From Pseudomonas psychrophila HA-4 (lineage in GTDB: Bacteria > Pseudomonadota > Gammaproteobacteria > Pseudomonadales > Pseudomonadaceae), in the NCBI RefSeq assembly GCF_000282975.1, contig NZ_ALJC01000075.1, positions 280,371-344,370 on the forward strand: DNA of 64,000 bases, given 5' to 3'. Both the position numbers and the translations under genes were made by a program. Positions 56,172-64,000 of the stretch are shown piece by piece. The notes beneath the pieces were generated by a model. It was not told the origin of the DNA and searched no databases. It was given only the letters and a program-made list of their open reading frames with translations. How positions within the stretch are numbered: position 1 is the first letter of the stretch; each line of letters opens with the position of its first letter.

Positions 56172-57320
56172 CTATTGCAAGCCAATACGATACAGCTCGC
56201 CATTATCTTCATCGGTCAGCACATACACATACCCGTCCGGGCTTTGGCGAACATCGCGAATGCGCGCGTTCAAGCCGCCTAATAAGCGTTCTTCATGCAC
56301 CACCTTGTCCCCATCCAGTTGTAGCCGAATCAGATCTTTATCAGCCAAGGCACCGATAAACAGGCTGTGCTGCCAAGGTTTGAAACGCTCTGCATCGTAG
56401 AAAGTCATCCCGCTGATACCCGGCGACTTCTCCCAGACATGATGGGGGCCGACAGTGCCTTCAACCACTTTACCCTTGGCTTCCGGGATAGGCGCTGAGG
56501 AATAATCAATGCCATGAGTGGCAAGCGGCCAGCCGTAGTTTTTGCCGCGCTCGATCAGGTTGATTTCATCGCCGCCCTTGGGTCCATGCTCATGCGTCCA
56601 GAGCGTGCCAGTCCAAGGATTCAAGGCCGCACCCTGCTGATTGCGATGACCATACGACCAAATCTCAGGCCTCACATTTGCCTGACCGACAAAAGGGTTG
56701 TCATCCGGAACACGCCCGTCCGGGTAAATCCGCACCACTTTGCCCTGCAGTTTGTCGAGGTCTTGGGAGGTCGCCCGCTGGTTGTTTTCACCCAAGACGA
56801 TAAACAGGTAACCATCGCGATCAAATACCAAACGAGAGCCAAAATGGTTGCCGGTCGAGAGTTTGGGTTCTTGGCGGAAGATCACTTCAAAGTCGTTCAG
56901 TTTGCTCAAGTCGGCAGATAAACGCCCCCGGCCAACGGCCGTTCCGGCCTTACCCTCTTTACCGCCTTCGGCAAATGACACATACACCATCCGGTCTTCA
57001 GCAAAGTCCGGGGACAAGACCACATCCAGCAAACCACCTTGACCTTGCGCCCAGACCTGAGGCACACCCGACAAAGGCGCAGACACTTTGCCTTGCGGGC
57101 TCACCCAGCGCAGGTTGCCGGGGCGCTCAGTGATCAATATGCCCTGGTTGTCAGGCAAAAAAGCCAATGCCCAAGGATGATCAAGTCCTTGAGCCACCCT
57201 GGTGGCGGTAACGGTTCCGAGGTCCGATTTGAATGACTGCTCAGCCCCTGTCTGGGCGTGAGCCGTGAGCGTTAAACATGAAGACGCCAGTAACGTGGCC
57301 AGAAGCGTTTTTTTCAACAT
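56172..57320 (-). CDS. PQQ-dependent sugar dehydrogenase (soluble aldose dehydrogenase type)
   Basis: A 382-residue exported protein. Signal peptide MLKKTLLATLLASSCLTLTA ends near HAQTG. It has six-bladed propeller motifs of the glucose/sorbosone dehydrogenase family: GLDHPWALAFLPDNQGILIT (His of the active site), GGLLDVVLSPDF, NHFGSRLVFDRDGYLFIVLG, GHRNQQGAALNP and HEHGPKGGDEINLI. The family (E. coli YliI) oxidises aldose sugars with bound PQQ in the periplasm. The gene follows, with a 17-base gap, a small exported protein gene on the same strand, so they likely form an operon. Confidence 0.92.
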   Translation of the reverse strand: MLKKTLLATLLASSCLTLTAHAQTGAEQSFKSDLGTVTATRVAQGLDHPWALAFLPDNQGILITERPGNLRWVSPQGKVSAPLSGVPQVWAQGQGGLLDVVLSPDFAEDRMVYVSFAEGGKEGKAGTAVGRGRLSADLSKLNDFEVIFRQEPKLSTGNHFGSRLVFDRDGYLFIVLGENNQRATSQDLDKLQGKVVRIYPDGRVPDDNPFVGQANVRPEIWSYGHRNQQGAALNPWTGTLWTHEHGPKGGDEINLIERGKNYGWPLATHGIDYSSAPIPEAKGKVVEGTVGPHHVWEKSPGISGMTFYDAERFKPWQHSLFIGALADKDLIRLQLDGDKVVHEERLLGGLNARIRDVRQSPDGYVYVLTDEDNGELYRIGLQ

Positions 57321-57337
57321 CCGATTGTCCTTTTCGA

Positions 57338-57709
57338 TTAACGCTGATCCCTAGGCTGTAGCGAGGGTGCAGTGGGCTGAAGGGTTTTGGGAATCGGCGG
57401 ATTTCGTGGGTAACCATTACCGATTTGCCCATTTTCGATAGAAGGCCTGGCCGCACGTGGCTCGGTAGGTAATCCAGGCATTGTGGCCGGATCCGGGCCG
57501 GTGCCCTGACGACTGCTGGGGTTTATGCGCCGAATGGCATTGTCGTTTGGCGTTGCGCTGGGCGTTAGCGAGTTCTGCGCGAGCAATGCTGTGGCCGGTA
57601 AGCGGTCATGCTCGCCTGTGAAAGCGTCTGGTTGCGCTTGGGCCGCTGCGTGAGCGGCCAAGCCAGACAGCACTAACCCCCCTAAAACACTGAATTTCGA
57701 GCGGATCAT
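57338..57709 (-). CDS. Small exported Pro-rich hypothetical protein
   Basis: A 123-residue protein; ATG at 57709 (MIRSKFSVLGG) has GGAG seven bases upstream, better than earlier in-frame ATGs. Signal peptide VLGGLVLSGLAAHAAAQAQ with cleavage near residue 23. The mature part is rich in Pro, Asn, Thr and Arg, with no Cys, and looks disordered (PATMPGLPTEPRAARPS, NPPIPKTLQPTAPSLQ). No family known. It precedes the PQQ sugar dehydrogenase by 17 bases and may be a partner of it. Confidence 0.7.
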   Translation of the reverse strand: MIRSKFSVLGGLVLSGLAAHAAAQAQPDAFTGEHDRLPATALLAQNSLTPSATPNDNAIRRINPSSRQGTGPDPATMPGLPTEPRAARPSIENGQIGNGYPRNPPIPKTLQPTAPSLQPRDQR

Positions 57710-57814
57710 CACATGCTCCATTTTCATAAAACCTGTAACGCTTGGAGTGCAGTTTGCCAATCCGGTTCGTTTTTAATTCAGCGAGCACACAATAAGCGGG
57801 GAGATTAATGAGTA

Positions 57815-58327
57815 CTAAGCGTCGGTTTCAGGTCCGATGACTATCACGGTCGACTGCCTGGCCTCCTCCAGCAAAGCTTGGCGGCACACCTGATAACAGT
57901 CCTCGATATGCCCGTTACCGACCATTCTCATCACCCCAAAGCTGATGGTCGCAGCCACAGCCTGCCCCACAAACGGGACGAAGCGGACCACTGACTTGGT
58001 CGCCACTTTGGTGCCCATTTTTTTCACTAAGGACATGACAAGCGTCCGGCTGATGAACTTGCCGATCACCTCACTGCCGATGCTACTGACCGCCACCACA
58101 ATCAAGCGCTTTGAGCGCGAGTCCATCTGCTCGATTTGGTGCGGGGTCAGACCGAATTTGCTGTTGATCGCGGGCAGCATCTCTACGAGCAGCGCCACGT
58201 CAGTGCCCAGATCAAGGCCTGGCAACGGGATAGCCGCAGCCCCAGCCGAAACGGCCGAGCGTTTGGTGACCATGGACTTACATTCGTCACGAATGCGATC
58301 AAGCTCTGCCAATGACCTGATTAACAT
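57815..58327 (-). CDS. Hypothetical protein with DUF697-like hydrophobic segments
   Basis: A 170-residue protein from ATG 58327 (MLIRSLAELDRIRDECKSMV), with GGGGA upstream. Gly/Ala-rich hydrophobic parts are at about 32-52 (AGAAAIPLPGLDLGTDVALL), 80-95 and 120-140 (VRFVPFVGQAVAATISFGVM). The order, with GLTPHQIEQ between them, resembles DUF697 proteins, which are often linked to GTPases, but this match is from memory and moderate. Probably membrane-associated. Function unknown. Single gene. Confidence 0.68.
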   Translation of the reverse strand: MLIRSLAELDRIRDECKSMVTKRSAVSAGAAAIPLPGLDLGTDVALLVEMLPAINSKFGLTPHQIEQMDSRSKRLIVVAVSSIGSEVIGKFISRTLVMSLVKKMGTKVATKSVVRFVPFVGQAVAATISFGVMRMVGNGHIEDCYQVCRQALLEEARQSTVIVIGPETDA

Positions 58328-58486
58328 AAAATTCCCCAACAAAAAGAGATAAAACGAAGGCAGTTTACTACGTCACCCGGCCGCACAATGCGGGCAGGTC
58401 TTTATGTAGAGGGCGAGCAGCGCAGGAAATTCAAGAAAGGTGCCGATGTTTTTGCTCGAGCGAGCGATCAGGCCGACAGAGGGAGG

Positions 58487-58513
58487 AGCCTGTACTTGAG
58501 GCAAGTACAGGCT
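58487..58513. terminator. Perfect 12-bp hairpin downstream of hdeA
   Basis: AGCCTGTACTTG (58487-58498) and CAAGTACAGGCT (58502-58513) pair perfectly around a 3-base loop, nine bases past the hdeA stop. There is no T run, so termination is possible but not certain; it may instead protect the 3' end of the mRNA. Confidence 0.6.
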
Positions 58514-58522
58514 GAGAGGATG

Positions 58523-58837
58523 TCACACGTCTTTTTTGACCTTGCTCCACTCGTCTTTCAGCTTTTGCACAAAGCCTGTGCTCTTATCTTTCTCGCAAGC
58601 AGTCACCACCAGCGGGGTGATTTTGGCCACGCCATCAACGTCCAGCACAGCATCTTCTACCTTGCCGCTTTTATTGACGGCTTCGCCCACGCCAACAGCG
58701 GTAGGTCGAAAGCTTTCATCGACGGATAGAAAATCTTCGCAAGTCCACTGCGATACTGGTTTCTTGGTATCTGCCTGAGCCAGCGTCGACATCGCCAACA
58801 AACCTGCTGCGCCAATTATCAGAATGTGCTTTTTCAT
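58523..58837 (-). CDS. hdeA: Acid-stress periplasmic chaperone HdeA
   Basis: A 104-residue protein. Signal peptide MKKHILIIGAAGLLAMSTLA is cleaved near QADTKK. The mature part follows E. coli HdeA closely in pattern: PVSQWTCEDFLSVDESFRPT, AVGVGEAV, EDAVLDVDGVAKITPLVVTA with CEKDK, and a lysine-rich end (EWSKVKKDV). The two Cys form the known disulfide. HdeA unfolds at low pH and keeps periplasmic proteins from aggregating. AGGGA lies upstream of the ATG. No hdeB or acid-resistance genes are nearby. Confidence 0.93.
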   Translation of the reverse strand: MKKHILIIGAAGLLAMSTLAQADTKKPVSQWTCEDFLSVDESFRPTAVGVGEAVNKSGKVEDAVLDVDGVAKITPLVVTACEKDKSTGFVQKLKDEWSKVKKDV

Positions 58838-59122
58838 ATGAACATTTCCCTATTTTCAACGATGAAAGTTACGTGTGTTCTGCCGCCGAAAACCATAGAT
58901 AGCGATACCGGATCTGTCAAACCGCAGACCATTAAGGCCGCCAAAGACTAAGCAAATCAAAGCCTTGGAACGTCGACAATGCAATCCATTGAAATGGCTA
59001 TGCACACGTACGCTGGCAACTAACACATCACCCGCTTTAACAATTAAACGGCGAACAAAACGCTTCAGGCTCACACCTTCACTATCAAAACCAAGCACTA
59101 ATGAAGGCGCAAACCTGAAGAG

Positions 59123-60160
59123 TTATTGAGTCAGAATCACCTTCATGGCTTTTTCCTTGGCCGCATTACCAAAGACTTCGTACGCCTTGAGAATGTCGTT
59201 CAACTCAAAGCGATGCGTGATCAGTTGCCCCGCATCAATCCTGCCCGACTGCAGTGTCTTCAACAGCATGGGTGTGGTGTTGGTATTGACCAGACCTGTC
59301 GAGATATTGACGTTCTGGATCCATAGTTTTTCAAGGTGCAGTTCAACGCTTTTGCCATGCACACCGACGTTGGCAATATTGCCGCCTGGAGCAATCACCG
59401 ACTGGCACGTATCAAAGGAGGCGGGAATGCCCACCGCCTCAATAGCCACATCGACGCCCACCCCGTCAGTCAACTCGAAAATCCGCTCTACGGCACTCTC
59501 TGTATTGATATCGACGACATGCGTGGCCCCAAAGCGCTTAGCCACTTCAAGCCGGTTGGCGTCACCGTCCACCACGATGAGGATGGCTGGCGAGTAAAAC
59601 TGTGCTGTCAATAAAGCAGCCATGCCTACCGGCCCCGCCCCCACAATCACCACACTGTCGCCCGGTTTGACCTTGCCAGCGAGAACGCCAATCTCAAAAC
59701 CGGTTGGCAAAATATCGCTCAACATAACCAGCGCTTCTTCATCAGCACCCGCAGGGACCGGGTACAAGCTGTTGTCCGCGTGAGGAATGCGTACGTATTG
59801 GGCTTGGGTGCCGTCGATCAGATGCCCCAAAATCCAGCCGCCGTCGGCGCAGTGTGAATACATTTGACGGCGACAATTGGCACAACTGCCGCACGAGGTG
59901 ATGCAAGAAATCAGCACATGGTCGCCCGGTTTAAAGTTGCGAACCGCAGAGCCCACCTCCTCCACGACCCCAACACCTTCATGCCCTAAAACCCTACCCG
60001 CCGTGACCTCAGGCACATCGCCCTTAAGAATATGCAGATCAGTGCCGCAAATAGTGGTGTGCAAAATACGGATAATGGCGTCAGTCGGTTTATCGATAAC
60101 GGGCTTTGGAATCTCGGCCCAGTCTTTTTTACCGGGGCCCTGATAGGTAAGCGCTTTCAT
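59123..60160 (-). CDS. Zinc-dependent alcohol dehydrogenase
   Basis: A 345-residue medium-chain dehydrogenase; ATG at 60160 (MKALTYQGPGKKDWAEIPKP) has AGGAAGG six bases upstream. Catalytic zinc ligands are in TTICGTDLHIL (Cys about 37) and GRVLGHEGVGVVEEVG (His about 59). A structural zinc cluster is seen as CITSCGSCANCRRQMYSHC. The NAD-binding motif VVIVGAGPVGMAALL is at about 168-182. It oxidises short alcohols or diols; the exact substrate is unknown. Single gene, with no regulator next to it. Confidence 0.93.
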   Translation of the reverse strand: MKALTYQGPGKKDWAEIPKPVIDKPTDAIIRILHTTICGTDLHILKGDVPEVTAGRVLGHEGVGVVEEVGSAVRNFKPGDHVLISCITSCGSCANCRRQMYSHCADGGWILGHLIDGTQAQYVRIPHADNSLYPVPAGADEEALVMLSDILPTGFEIGVLAGKVKPGDSVVIVGAGPVGMAALLTAQFYSPAILIVVDGDANRLEVAKRFGATHVVDINTESAVERIFELTDGVGVDVAIEAVGIPASFDTCQSVIAPGGNIANVGVHGKSVELHLEKLWIQNVNISTGLVNTNTTPMLLKTLQSGRIDAGQLITHRFELNDILKAYEVFGNAAKEKAMKVILTQ

Positions 60161-60288
60161 GACAGCCTTCCTTTGAGAGTTCAAGAATAAGCAGCGGCTG
60201 CCAATCAGTACTCCGCGACCAGCAGCCCTCAAATTACTTGAAGCAGTTAAGCAGCCTTTTACCTGAGCACTCTTGTTGCAGATCAAAA

Positions 60289-60320
60289 AACGCCCTGTAA
60301 CCGACAGGCAACAGGGCGTT
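60289..60320 (-). terminator. Intrinsic terminator of the small lipoprotein gene
   Basis: On the minus strand AACGCCCTGT pairs with ACAGGGCGTT over 10 bp around a 12-base loop, followed by TTTT. It lies 26 bases after the lipoprotein stop. Confidence 0.92.
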
Positions 60321-60345
60321 ATTGAATCAACAGCAACTAGGGGGT

Positions 60346-60699
60346 TTAGCTTTGTGGCGAAACTGAGAAGTCAGTCTCTCCCTTGGCATCGGCCTTCATC
60401 ACCACCTTGTAAGACTTGGTGTTCCCGCAACCGGACACTTGCCACGTCTCAGTGGCTTTCTGTACAGCGCCTGCAGGTGACTGATCAATGCTTTCAATAC
60501 GGGAGTTAACCTCGCTGATTGAGCGGCATTGCGTCATTGCCGAGAACAGATTCTCAACCGTGGCGTAAACATCCTTGCGCAGTAAGGGGTCCGTCACTGA
60601 CTGGCCACTGAATTGCGTGTTGTGCGCGCAACCTGCCAAAACAGCAGCGGCTACAAGCAGACTAAATAGCCCAACGTGTTGCTTTGCCTTAAACGGCAT
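60346..60699 (-). CDS. Hypothetical lipoprotein
   Basis: A 117-residue protein; ATG at 60699 has AAGGAG five bases upstream (a GTG two codons earlier is unlikely). Lipobox LAGC is in VGLFSLLVAAAVLAGCAHNT, lipidation at about Cys 22. Two further Cys are present in the mature part (MTQCRSISEV and VSGCGNTKSY), probably a disulfide. The C-terminal half reads as a beta-rich domain (TETWQVSGCGNTKSYKVVMK). Family unknown. Single gene with its own terminator. Confidence 0.8.
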   Translation of the reverse strand: MPFKAKQHVGLFSLLVAAAVLAGCAHNTQFSGQSVTDPLLRKDVYATVENLFSAMTQCRSISEVNSRIESIDQSPAGAVQKATETWQVSGCGNTKSYKVVMKADAKGETDFSVSPQS

Positions 60700-60705
60700 A
60701 TTCAC

Positions 60706-61011
60706 TCCTTGAAACGGCTGTAAGCCGCGTTATTACCAATAAATCTCTGTGCCTCGAGCCAGAACAATCACTGAGCCGACGCCCTCTTGCACTACAACGC
60801 AACTATTTCTCTTGCCGCCGGCAGCAGTTCTGGCGAGAAACCACTCATATGGGTCGCTTCTATCGGACCTTCCCCGAGGGTAAAGAGTTGCAATGCAACC
60901 TGAAACGATTGATTTAAACCCGCCCGCGAACAAACAGGCTCCAAATAAGCGTGCCAGTTGCGTGCTTGCCTTCGGAGTCCCTGACTCCCCTTGGTCCAAC
61001 CACGCCGCACG
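60706..61011. other. Intergenic region without a supported gene
   Basis: About 305 bases between two minus-strand genes. Overlapping minus-strand frames exist (60733-60999 and 60792-61010) but neither has a convincing ribosome site or known motifs, and both are rich in Gly/Arg/Ser. It could be a remnant or a Pseudomonas intergenic repeat. Confidence 0.45.
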
Positions 61012-61287
61012 TTAAGGATGCGGATGAACCGTCATGGCTACGAGCCTGACGACGATGGGGCGCACCACAAGGACGCAGACAAATGCGACAGGCATCGCCA
61101 GTCGATAGGCATTCAACGTATTACTTAGGTAATCCGCATCAATTCCGGTGTTGGCGGCCGTAATGACCAGCGACATCAAAAAGGCCATGATCGCGGACAT
61201 GTAAAACGCAAACACATACGGGGATGTGCGAGCACTAAGCCTTGGCCGGTTAGAAAACAGAGTGTTTGACGTGTTTTTAGAGTCCAT
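61012..61287 (-). CDS. DUF2798 membrane protein
   Basis: A 91-residue protein with two membrane segments, at about residues 23-45 (PYVFAFYMSAIMAFLMSLVI) and 63-85 (AMPVAFVCVLVVRPIVVRLV), and the family Pro-Arg motif at the end of the second. DUF2798 proteins are small inner-membrane proteins of unknown role. The gene is divergent from a LysR-type regulator, 132 bases between starts, so it may be its target. Confidence 0.87.
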   Translation of the reverse strand: MDSKNTSNTLFSNRPRLSARTSPYVFAFYMSAIMAFLMSLVITAANTGIDADYLSNTLNAYRLAMPVAFVCVLVVRPIVVRLVAMTVHPHP

Positions 61288-61419
61288 CTCGGGCCTTTCT
61301 AGGTCTTTGTTTTTCGGGGAAGTCCCACAGTAACAAGAACCAAAACACTCAACTAGACGGCCGTTTCAAGTTTGTTTATAAAGCAGATCTTACGAATACC
61401 TGCATTTCGGGATCAACAC

Positions 61420-62337
61420 ATGGATCTGTTCGCGGCAATTACCAGTTTTATCAAAGTGGTTGAAGCTGGCTCTATCGCAGGCGCAGCGAAAAACCTGGGC
61501 ATCAGTGCCGCTGCCGTCAGCCAGACCCTCCATCGCCTAGAAGCACACCTGGGCACGCGCTTGTTGCAACGAACCACCCGAAGTATGGCGCTCACCGAAA
61601 ACGGGGCGGTGTATTACGCAAAAGTGCAGCGCATCACTTCGGACTTGGCGTCAGCGCACAGAGCCATTAGCCACACCGATGCCGAGTTTCAAGGGCGACT
61701 GTGCATTGCATCGACTTCAGCTTTTGGCCGGCACGTTCTGGCCCCTCTCATTGCAGGCTTCGCGACACGCTACCCACGCCTGACTCTCGAACTCAGCACC
61801 ACCGACAATAAAATCAATCACATTCAGGACGGCTTAGACCTGAGCCTGCGCATCAAGTCACAACTGGAAGACGGCATTATTGCGCGCAAAATTGCATCAG
61901 TACCGTTTATCGTCTGCGCCTCCCCCGCTTACCTCGAACGCGCAGGCTGGCCAACCGCACCCGAAGAACTGCAACAACACGCCTGCCTAGGATTTCGCTA
62001 CCCACTGGACGGGCGCTTTCTTCGCTGGGGCTTTTTCAACAATGGACAACACTATTACGCGGCACTCAACATAACGGCTATCAGCGACGACATTGATGCG
62101 CTCGCACAGATGGCTGCACACGGTGCAGGCATTGCACGCTTGGCTGAATACATCGCAGCGCCGTACATTGAATCCGGCCAACTGATCCCTCTGCTGCACA
62201 GCCATGCGCCAACAGAATCCGGGGCTGAGCCTCTAGACATCTATGTCTGCGTTCAAGACCGCGCAGCCATGACCCCAAAAGTGAACGCATTCATCAACTA
62301 CCTGACCGAGCACCTGAACCTGCGCTGGCCTGGCTAA
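61420..62337 (+). CDS. LysR-family transcriptional regulator
   Basis: A 305-residue protein; ATG at 61420 (MDLFAAITSFIKVVEAGSIA) is preferred over a TTG at 61372. The winged helix-turn-helix includes AAKNLGISAAAVSQTLHRLE and LLQRTTRSMALTENG. The effector-binding domain follows from about residue 90 (GRLCIASTSAFGRHVLAPLI). It belongs to the same broad subgroup as the LysR protein at 48789. The divergent DUF2798 gene is the likely target (inference). The ribosome site is weak. Confidence 0.92.
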   Translation: MDLFAAITSFIKVVEAGSIAGAAKNLGISAAAVSQTLHRLEAHLGTRLLQRTTRSMALTENGAVYYAKVQRITSDLASAHRAISHTDAEFQGRLCIASTSAFGRHVLAPLIAGFATRYPRLTLELSTTDNKINHIQDGLDLSLRIKSQLEDGIIARKIASVPFIVCASPAYLERAGWPTAPEELQQHACLGFRYPLDGRFLRWGFFNNGQHYYAALNITAISDDIDALAQMAAHGAGIARLAEYIAAPYIESGQLIPLLHSHAPTESGAEPLDIYVCVQDRAAMTPKVNAFINYLTEHLNLRWPG

Positions 62338-63334
62338 CCTATTTTGACGCCACCTTAACGCTCAGTTCAGTTACGCCTTAACCCGCTGAAATCTCACATA
62401 TTGGTTACGACTAATAGCATTTAAGATAAGTGCAACTAACAGCCCAAACTAGTTGCCACATAAAAAGCCAGACAATATATAACACAGCACTCACATCCCC
62501 TCAGAAAAAATAGATCAAGTTTGTTTAGATACACACTAGTAAGTGTAATCTTCCGGCGCTAGCATAAGAACAGACGACAATCCCCTTGTGAGACGGATAG
62601 AATGCAAAACAAACCTAAACGCGGTTGGGTATGGGCCTACCGCAAAATCCGCGGCTTACAATGTTCTAGATTTACCGCCTTTTACAGAGCGACACGGTTT
62701 GTTTTGAGAGGCGATACCGGAACATTTCACAGCAACATTAGTTGGCAGAAAATCCGTATCCGTCGCTAAACGCTAATAAAACCGGCCATCCCCCCCATGT
62801 AAAGGCATAGACACACGTCTATCGGCACCATTAAAGAATATGCCGCCCCATGGCCGTGCCTAGCCCGTTCCTGCAGCTTACCGGTGAAAAATCTACGTTT
62901 TAACGCTCGACGCTTCTTGGTTGAAAACACTATCAAGGACACTAGTTAGTGCACTGCCCTAATAAAGAGCACACGCCAACACATGCACACTTTCTGAACA
63001 ATTATTTAACAGCACAACGCTAAAGGCGCAAACACAAACCGCAACGCAATAACGCGTTGAACCTGGCCGAGAGCGAGTTGGAGGCGACCCACCCTCTCAC
63101 TGGCTAAACACCTACCTTTTTTGTTTTATAACTTTTAGTAAGCACACACTTATTAGTTGCTCTAAGGACGGCACGTCGAGTCAGCCGCATGAGACCGAAA
63201 TCAAGAAATATAACTATCCAAAAACGACTCTTGCCCCAACAGTAGTCGTCAATAGCGCATTAAAGTCTCAGCCCTATACATTGAAAACGTCACAAAAAAA
63301 TAGCCCAGTTCAAAACACGCTAACGCTCAACGCG
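62338..63334. other. About 1 kb of AT-rich, gene-poor DNA
   Basis: Between a LysR gene and the GGDEF gene. Apart from one possible small frame (62602-62769), no gene is supported. Visible structures are an inverted repeat GCAACTA/TAGTTGC (62432-62456), two related palindromic 13-mers ACACTAGTAAGTG (62533-62545) and ACACTAGTTAGTG (62939-62951), and several A- and T-rich runs. Base composition differs from flanking genes. It may be a decayed region, or hold long untranslated leaders or small RNAs. Confidence 0.55.
62602..62769 (+). CDS. Possible small basic protein
   Basis: A 55-codon frame from ATG 62602 to TAA 62767. It is strongly basic with aromatic residues (RGWVWAYRKIRGLQCSRFTA, then FYRATRFVLRG, ending WQKIRIRR). 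The upstream AGACGG is a poor ribosome site. The frame is isolated in AT-rich DNA. It could be a real small protein or a remnant. Low confidence. Confidence 0.3.
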   Translation: MQNKPKRGWVWAYRKIRGLQCSRFTAFYRATRFVLRGDTGTFHSNISWQKIRIRR

Positions 63335-64000
63335 TCAGGTCGAAACAATTCTGTTCTTGCCCAAGTGTTTAGCCTTATACAGGGCAAGATCGGCCCGTTT
63401 GAGTGCATCCTCATAGGATTGGTCTTCCAGCATCATTGTTGTTACACCAATGCTCGCAGTGATGGCGGTACCTTCCAGTGAAAACTGGCAGAGCTCTTGA
63501 TTAAAACGATCATGCATACGCTTGGCGAACTGCAGAGCCTGCTCATGCGCAGTATTGGGCAGAGCAACCACAAACTCATCCCCCCCGACGCGGCATGCGG
63601 TATCACTTATGCGCAGCGAAGAACGACAAATATTGGCGACAGCTTGGATCATCTCATCCCCTACGTGATGCCCCTTTGTGTCGTTGATTTGCTTGAGGTT
63701 ATCCAGATCAAACATACAGATAGAAGTCGGTATGTAAAACCGCGCTAATGATTCGTAGTGAAGCGCCAGGTCGTGCTCAAGTTTTCTTCGGTTATAAAGG
63801 CCGGTTAGCTGATCGGTATCACTTAGCTCCCTCAGTTTTACTTCCAGGTGGTGTCGGGCTGAAATATTACTCGCGACCCAGAGCACTACTTCCTCATCGT
63901 TCACCAGAAAACCCAAGGCCTGGATGCGCCCTTCAAACCAGATCGGTTCCTTGGGACCTGGACTTGCCCCTACAAAACCGGACACCAACTCCCTGTTAAA
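63335..64000 (-). CDS. PAS/GGDEF diguanylate cyclase, C-terminal part (5' cut by window end)
   Basis: The frame is open to the window edge, so only about the last 221 residues are seen. Residues before the first GGDEF element (ALGFLVNDEEVVLWVASNIS) look like the end of a PAS domain with its C-cap. The GGDEF domain is complete: LTGLYNRRKLEHDL at its start, then CMFDLDNLKQINDTKGHHVG, the signature RVGGDEFVVALP, and the AITASIGVTT and ADLALYKAKHLGKN motifs at its end. It should make cyclic di-GMP from two GTP. No obvious inhibitory RxxD motif is seen just before the signature. No EAL domain follows. Confidence 0.93.
   Translation of the reverse strand, partial: FNRELVSGFVGASPGPKEPIWFEGRIQALGFLVNDEEVVLWVASNISARHHLEVKLRELSDTDQLTGLYNRRKLEHDLALHYESLARFYIPTSICMFDLDNLKQINDTKGHHVGDEMIQAVANICRSSLRISDTACRVGGDEFVVALPNTAHEQALQFAKRMHDRFNQELCQFSLEGTAITASIGVTTMMLEDQSYEDALKRADLALYKAKHLGKNRIVST

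Noticed and set aside
58856..59098. 80-codon minus-strand frame between hdeA and the alcohol dehydrogenase
   Set aside because: It needs a GTG start with no ribosome site, shows no known motif, and has an odd composition; not supported as a gene.
60733..61010. Two overlapping minus-strand frames between lipoprotein and DUF2798 genes
   Set aside because: They overlap each other in different frames, and neither has a good start or recognisable domain.

Overview
The window reads as a stretch of Pseudomonas chromosome. Gene content typical of that genus includes mexE-mexF-oprN, the fatty acid cis/trans isomerase cti, cobE/cobM, a 1236-residue metH, nfuA, and many GTAGCCGC-type hairpin repeats. 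GC content looks moderate, which would fit a lower-GC fluorescens/fragi-type species, but the species cannot be named from the sequence alone. Genes are tightly packed on both strands. No rRNA, tRNA, CRISPR array, insertion sequence or prophage was recognised.

Layout. 1-1.1 kb: the 3' end of a TonB-dependent siderophore receptor. 1.2-16.3 kb: an insecticidal-type Tc toxin locus. The A component is split into two genes, followed by a TcB gene, all on the plus strand. A TcC/Rhs gene faces them on the minus strand across a hairpin-rich convergent junction, and its roughly 310-residue C-terminal passenger (presumed toxin) was not recognised. 16.7-22.5 kb: the MexEF-OprN type RND efflux operon. 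22.8-30.9 kb: a HEAT/TPR protein, then a five-gene minus-strand signalling operon (CHASE3-GAF hybrid kinase with three receivers, CheR, receiver-less CheB, receiver-kinase, single receiver) with a further single receiver divergent from it. There is no chemoreceptor, CheA or CheW in the window.

31-41.6 kb is mostly housekeeping: cobE-cobM (cobalamin synthesis), nfuA (Fe-S), cti, metH (cobalamin-dependent), gor and galU. 41.9-44.5 kb holds small proteins and lipoproteins, a decayed cytochrome c gene, a DUF1883 gene and alkB. 44.5-47.2 kb is modABC with a ModE-like palindrome upstream, followed convergently by a Wzz-type chain-length gene. 48.8-53.7 kb: a LysR regulator, a frameshifted surE paralogue, hemB, an arsR-quinone oxidoreductase pair sharing a 12-bp upstream repeat, and ybaK. 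53.8-60.7 kb: pgm, ecotin (with Lys at the predicted P1 position), an exported PQQ-type sugar dehydrogenase, an acid-chaperone gene hdeA, a zinc alcohol dehydrogenase and a small lipoprotein. 61-64 kb: a DUF2798 membrane protein divergent from a LysR regulator, about 1 kb of gene-poor DNA, and the 3' part of a PAS/GGDEF protein cut by the window edge.

The most interesting candidates are the Tc locus with its unrecognised TcC passenger and the CheB/CheR-containing kinase operon without receptors.
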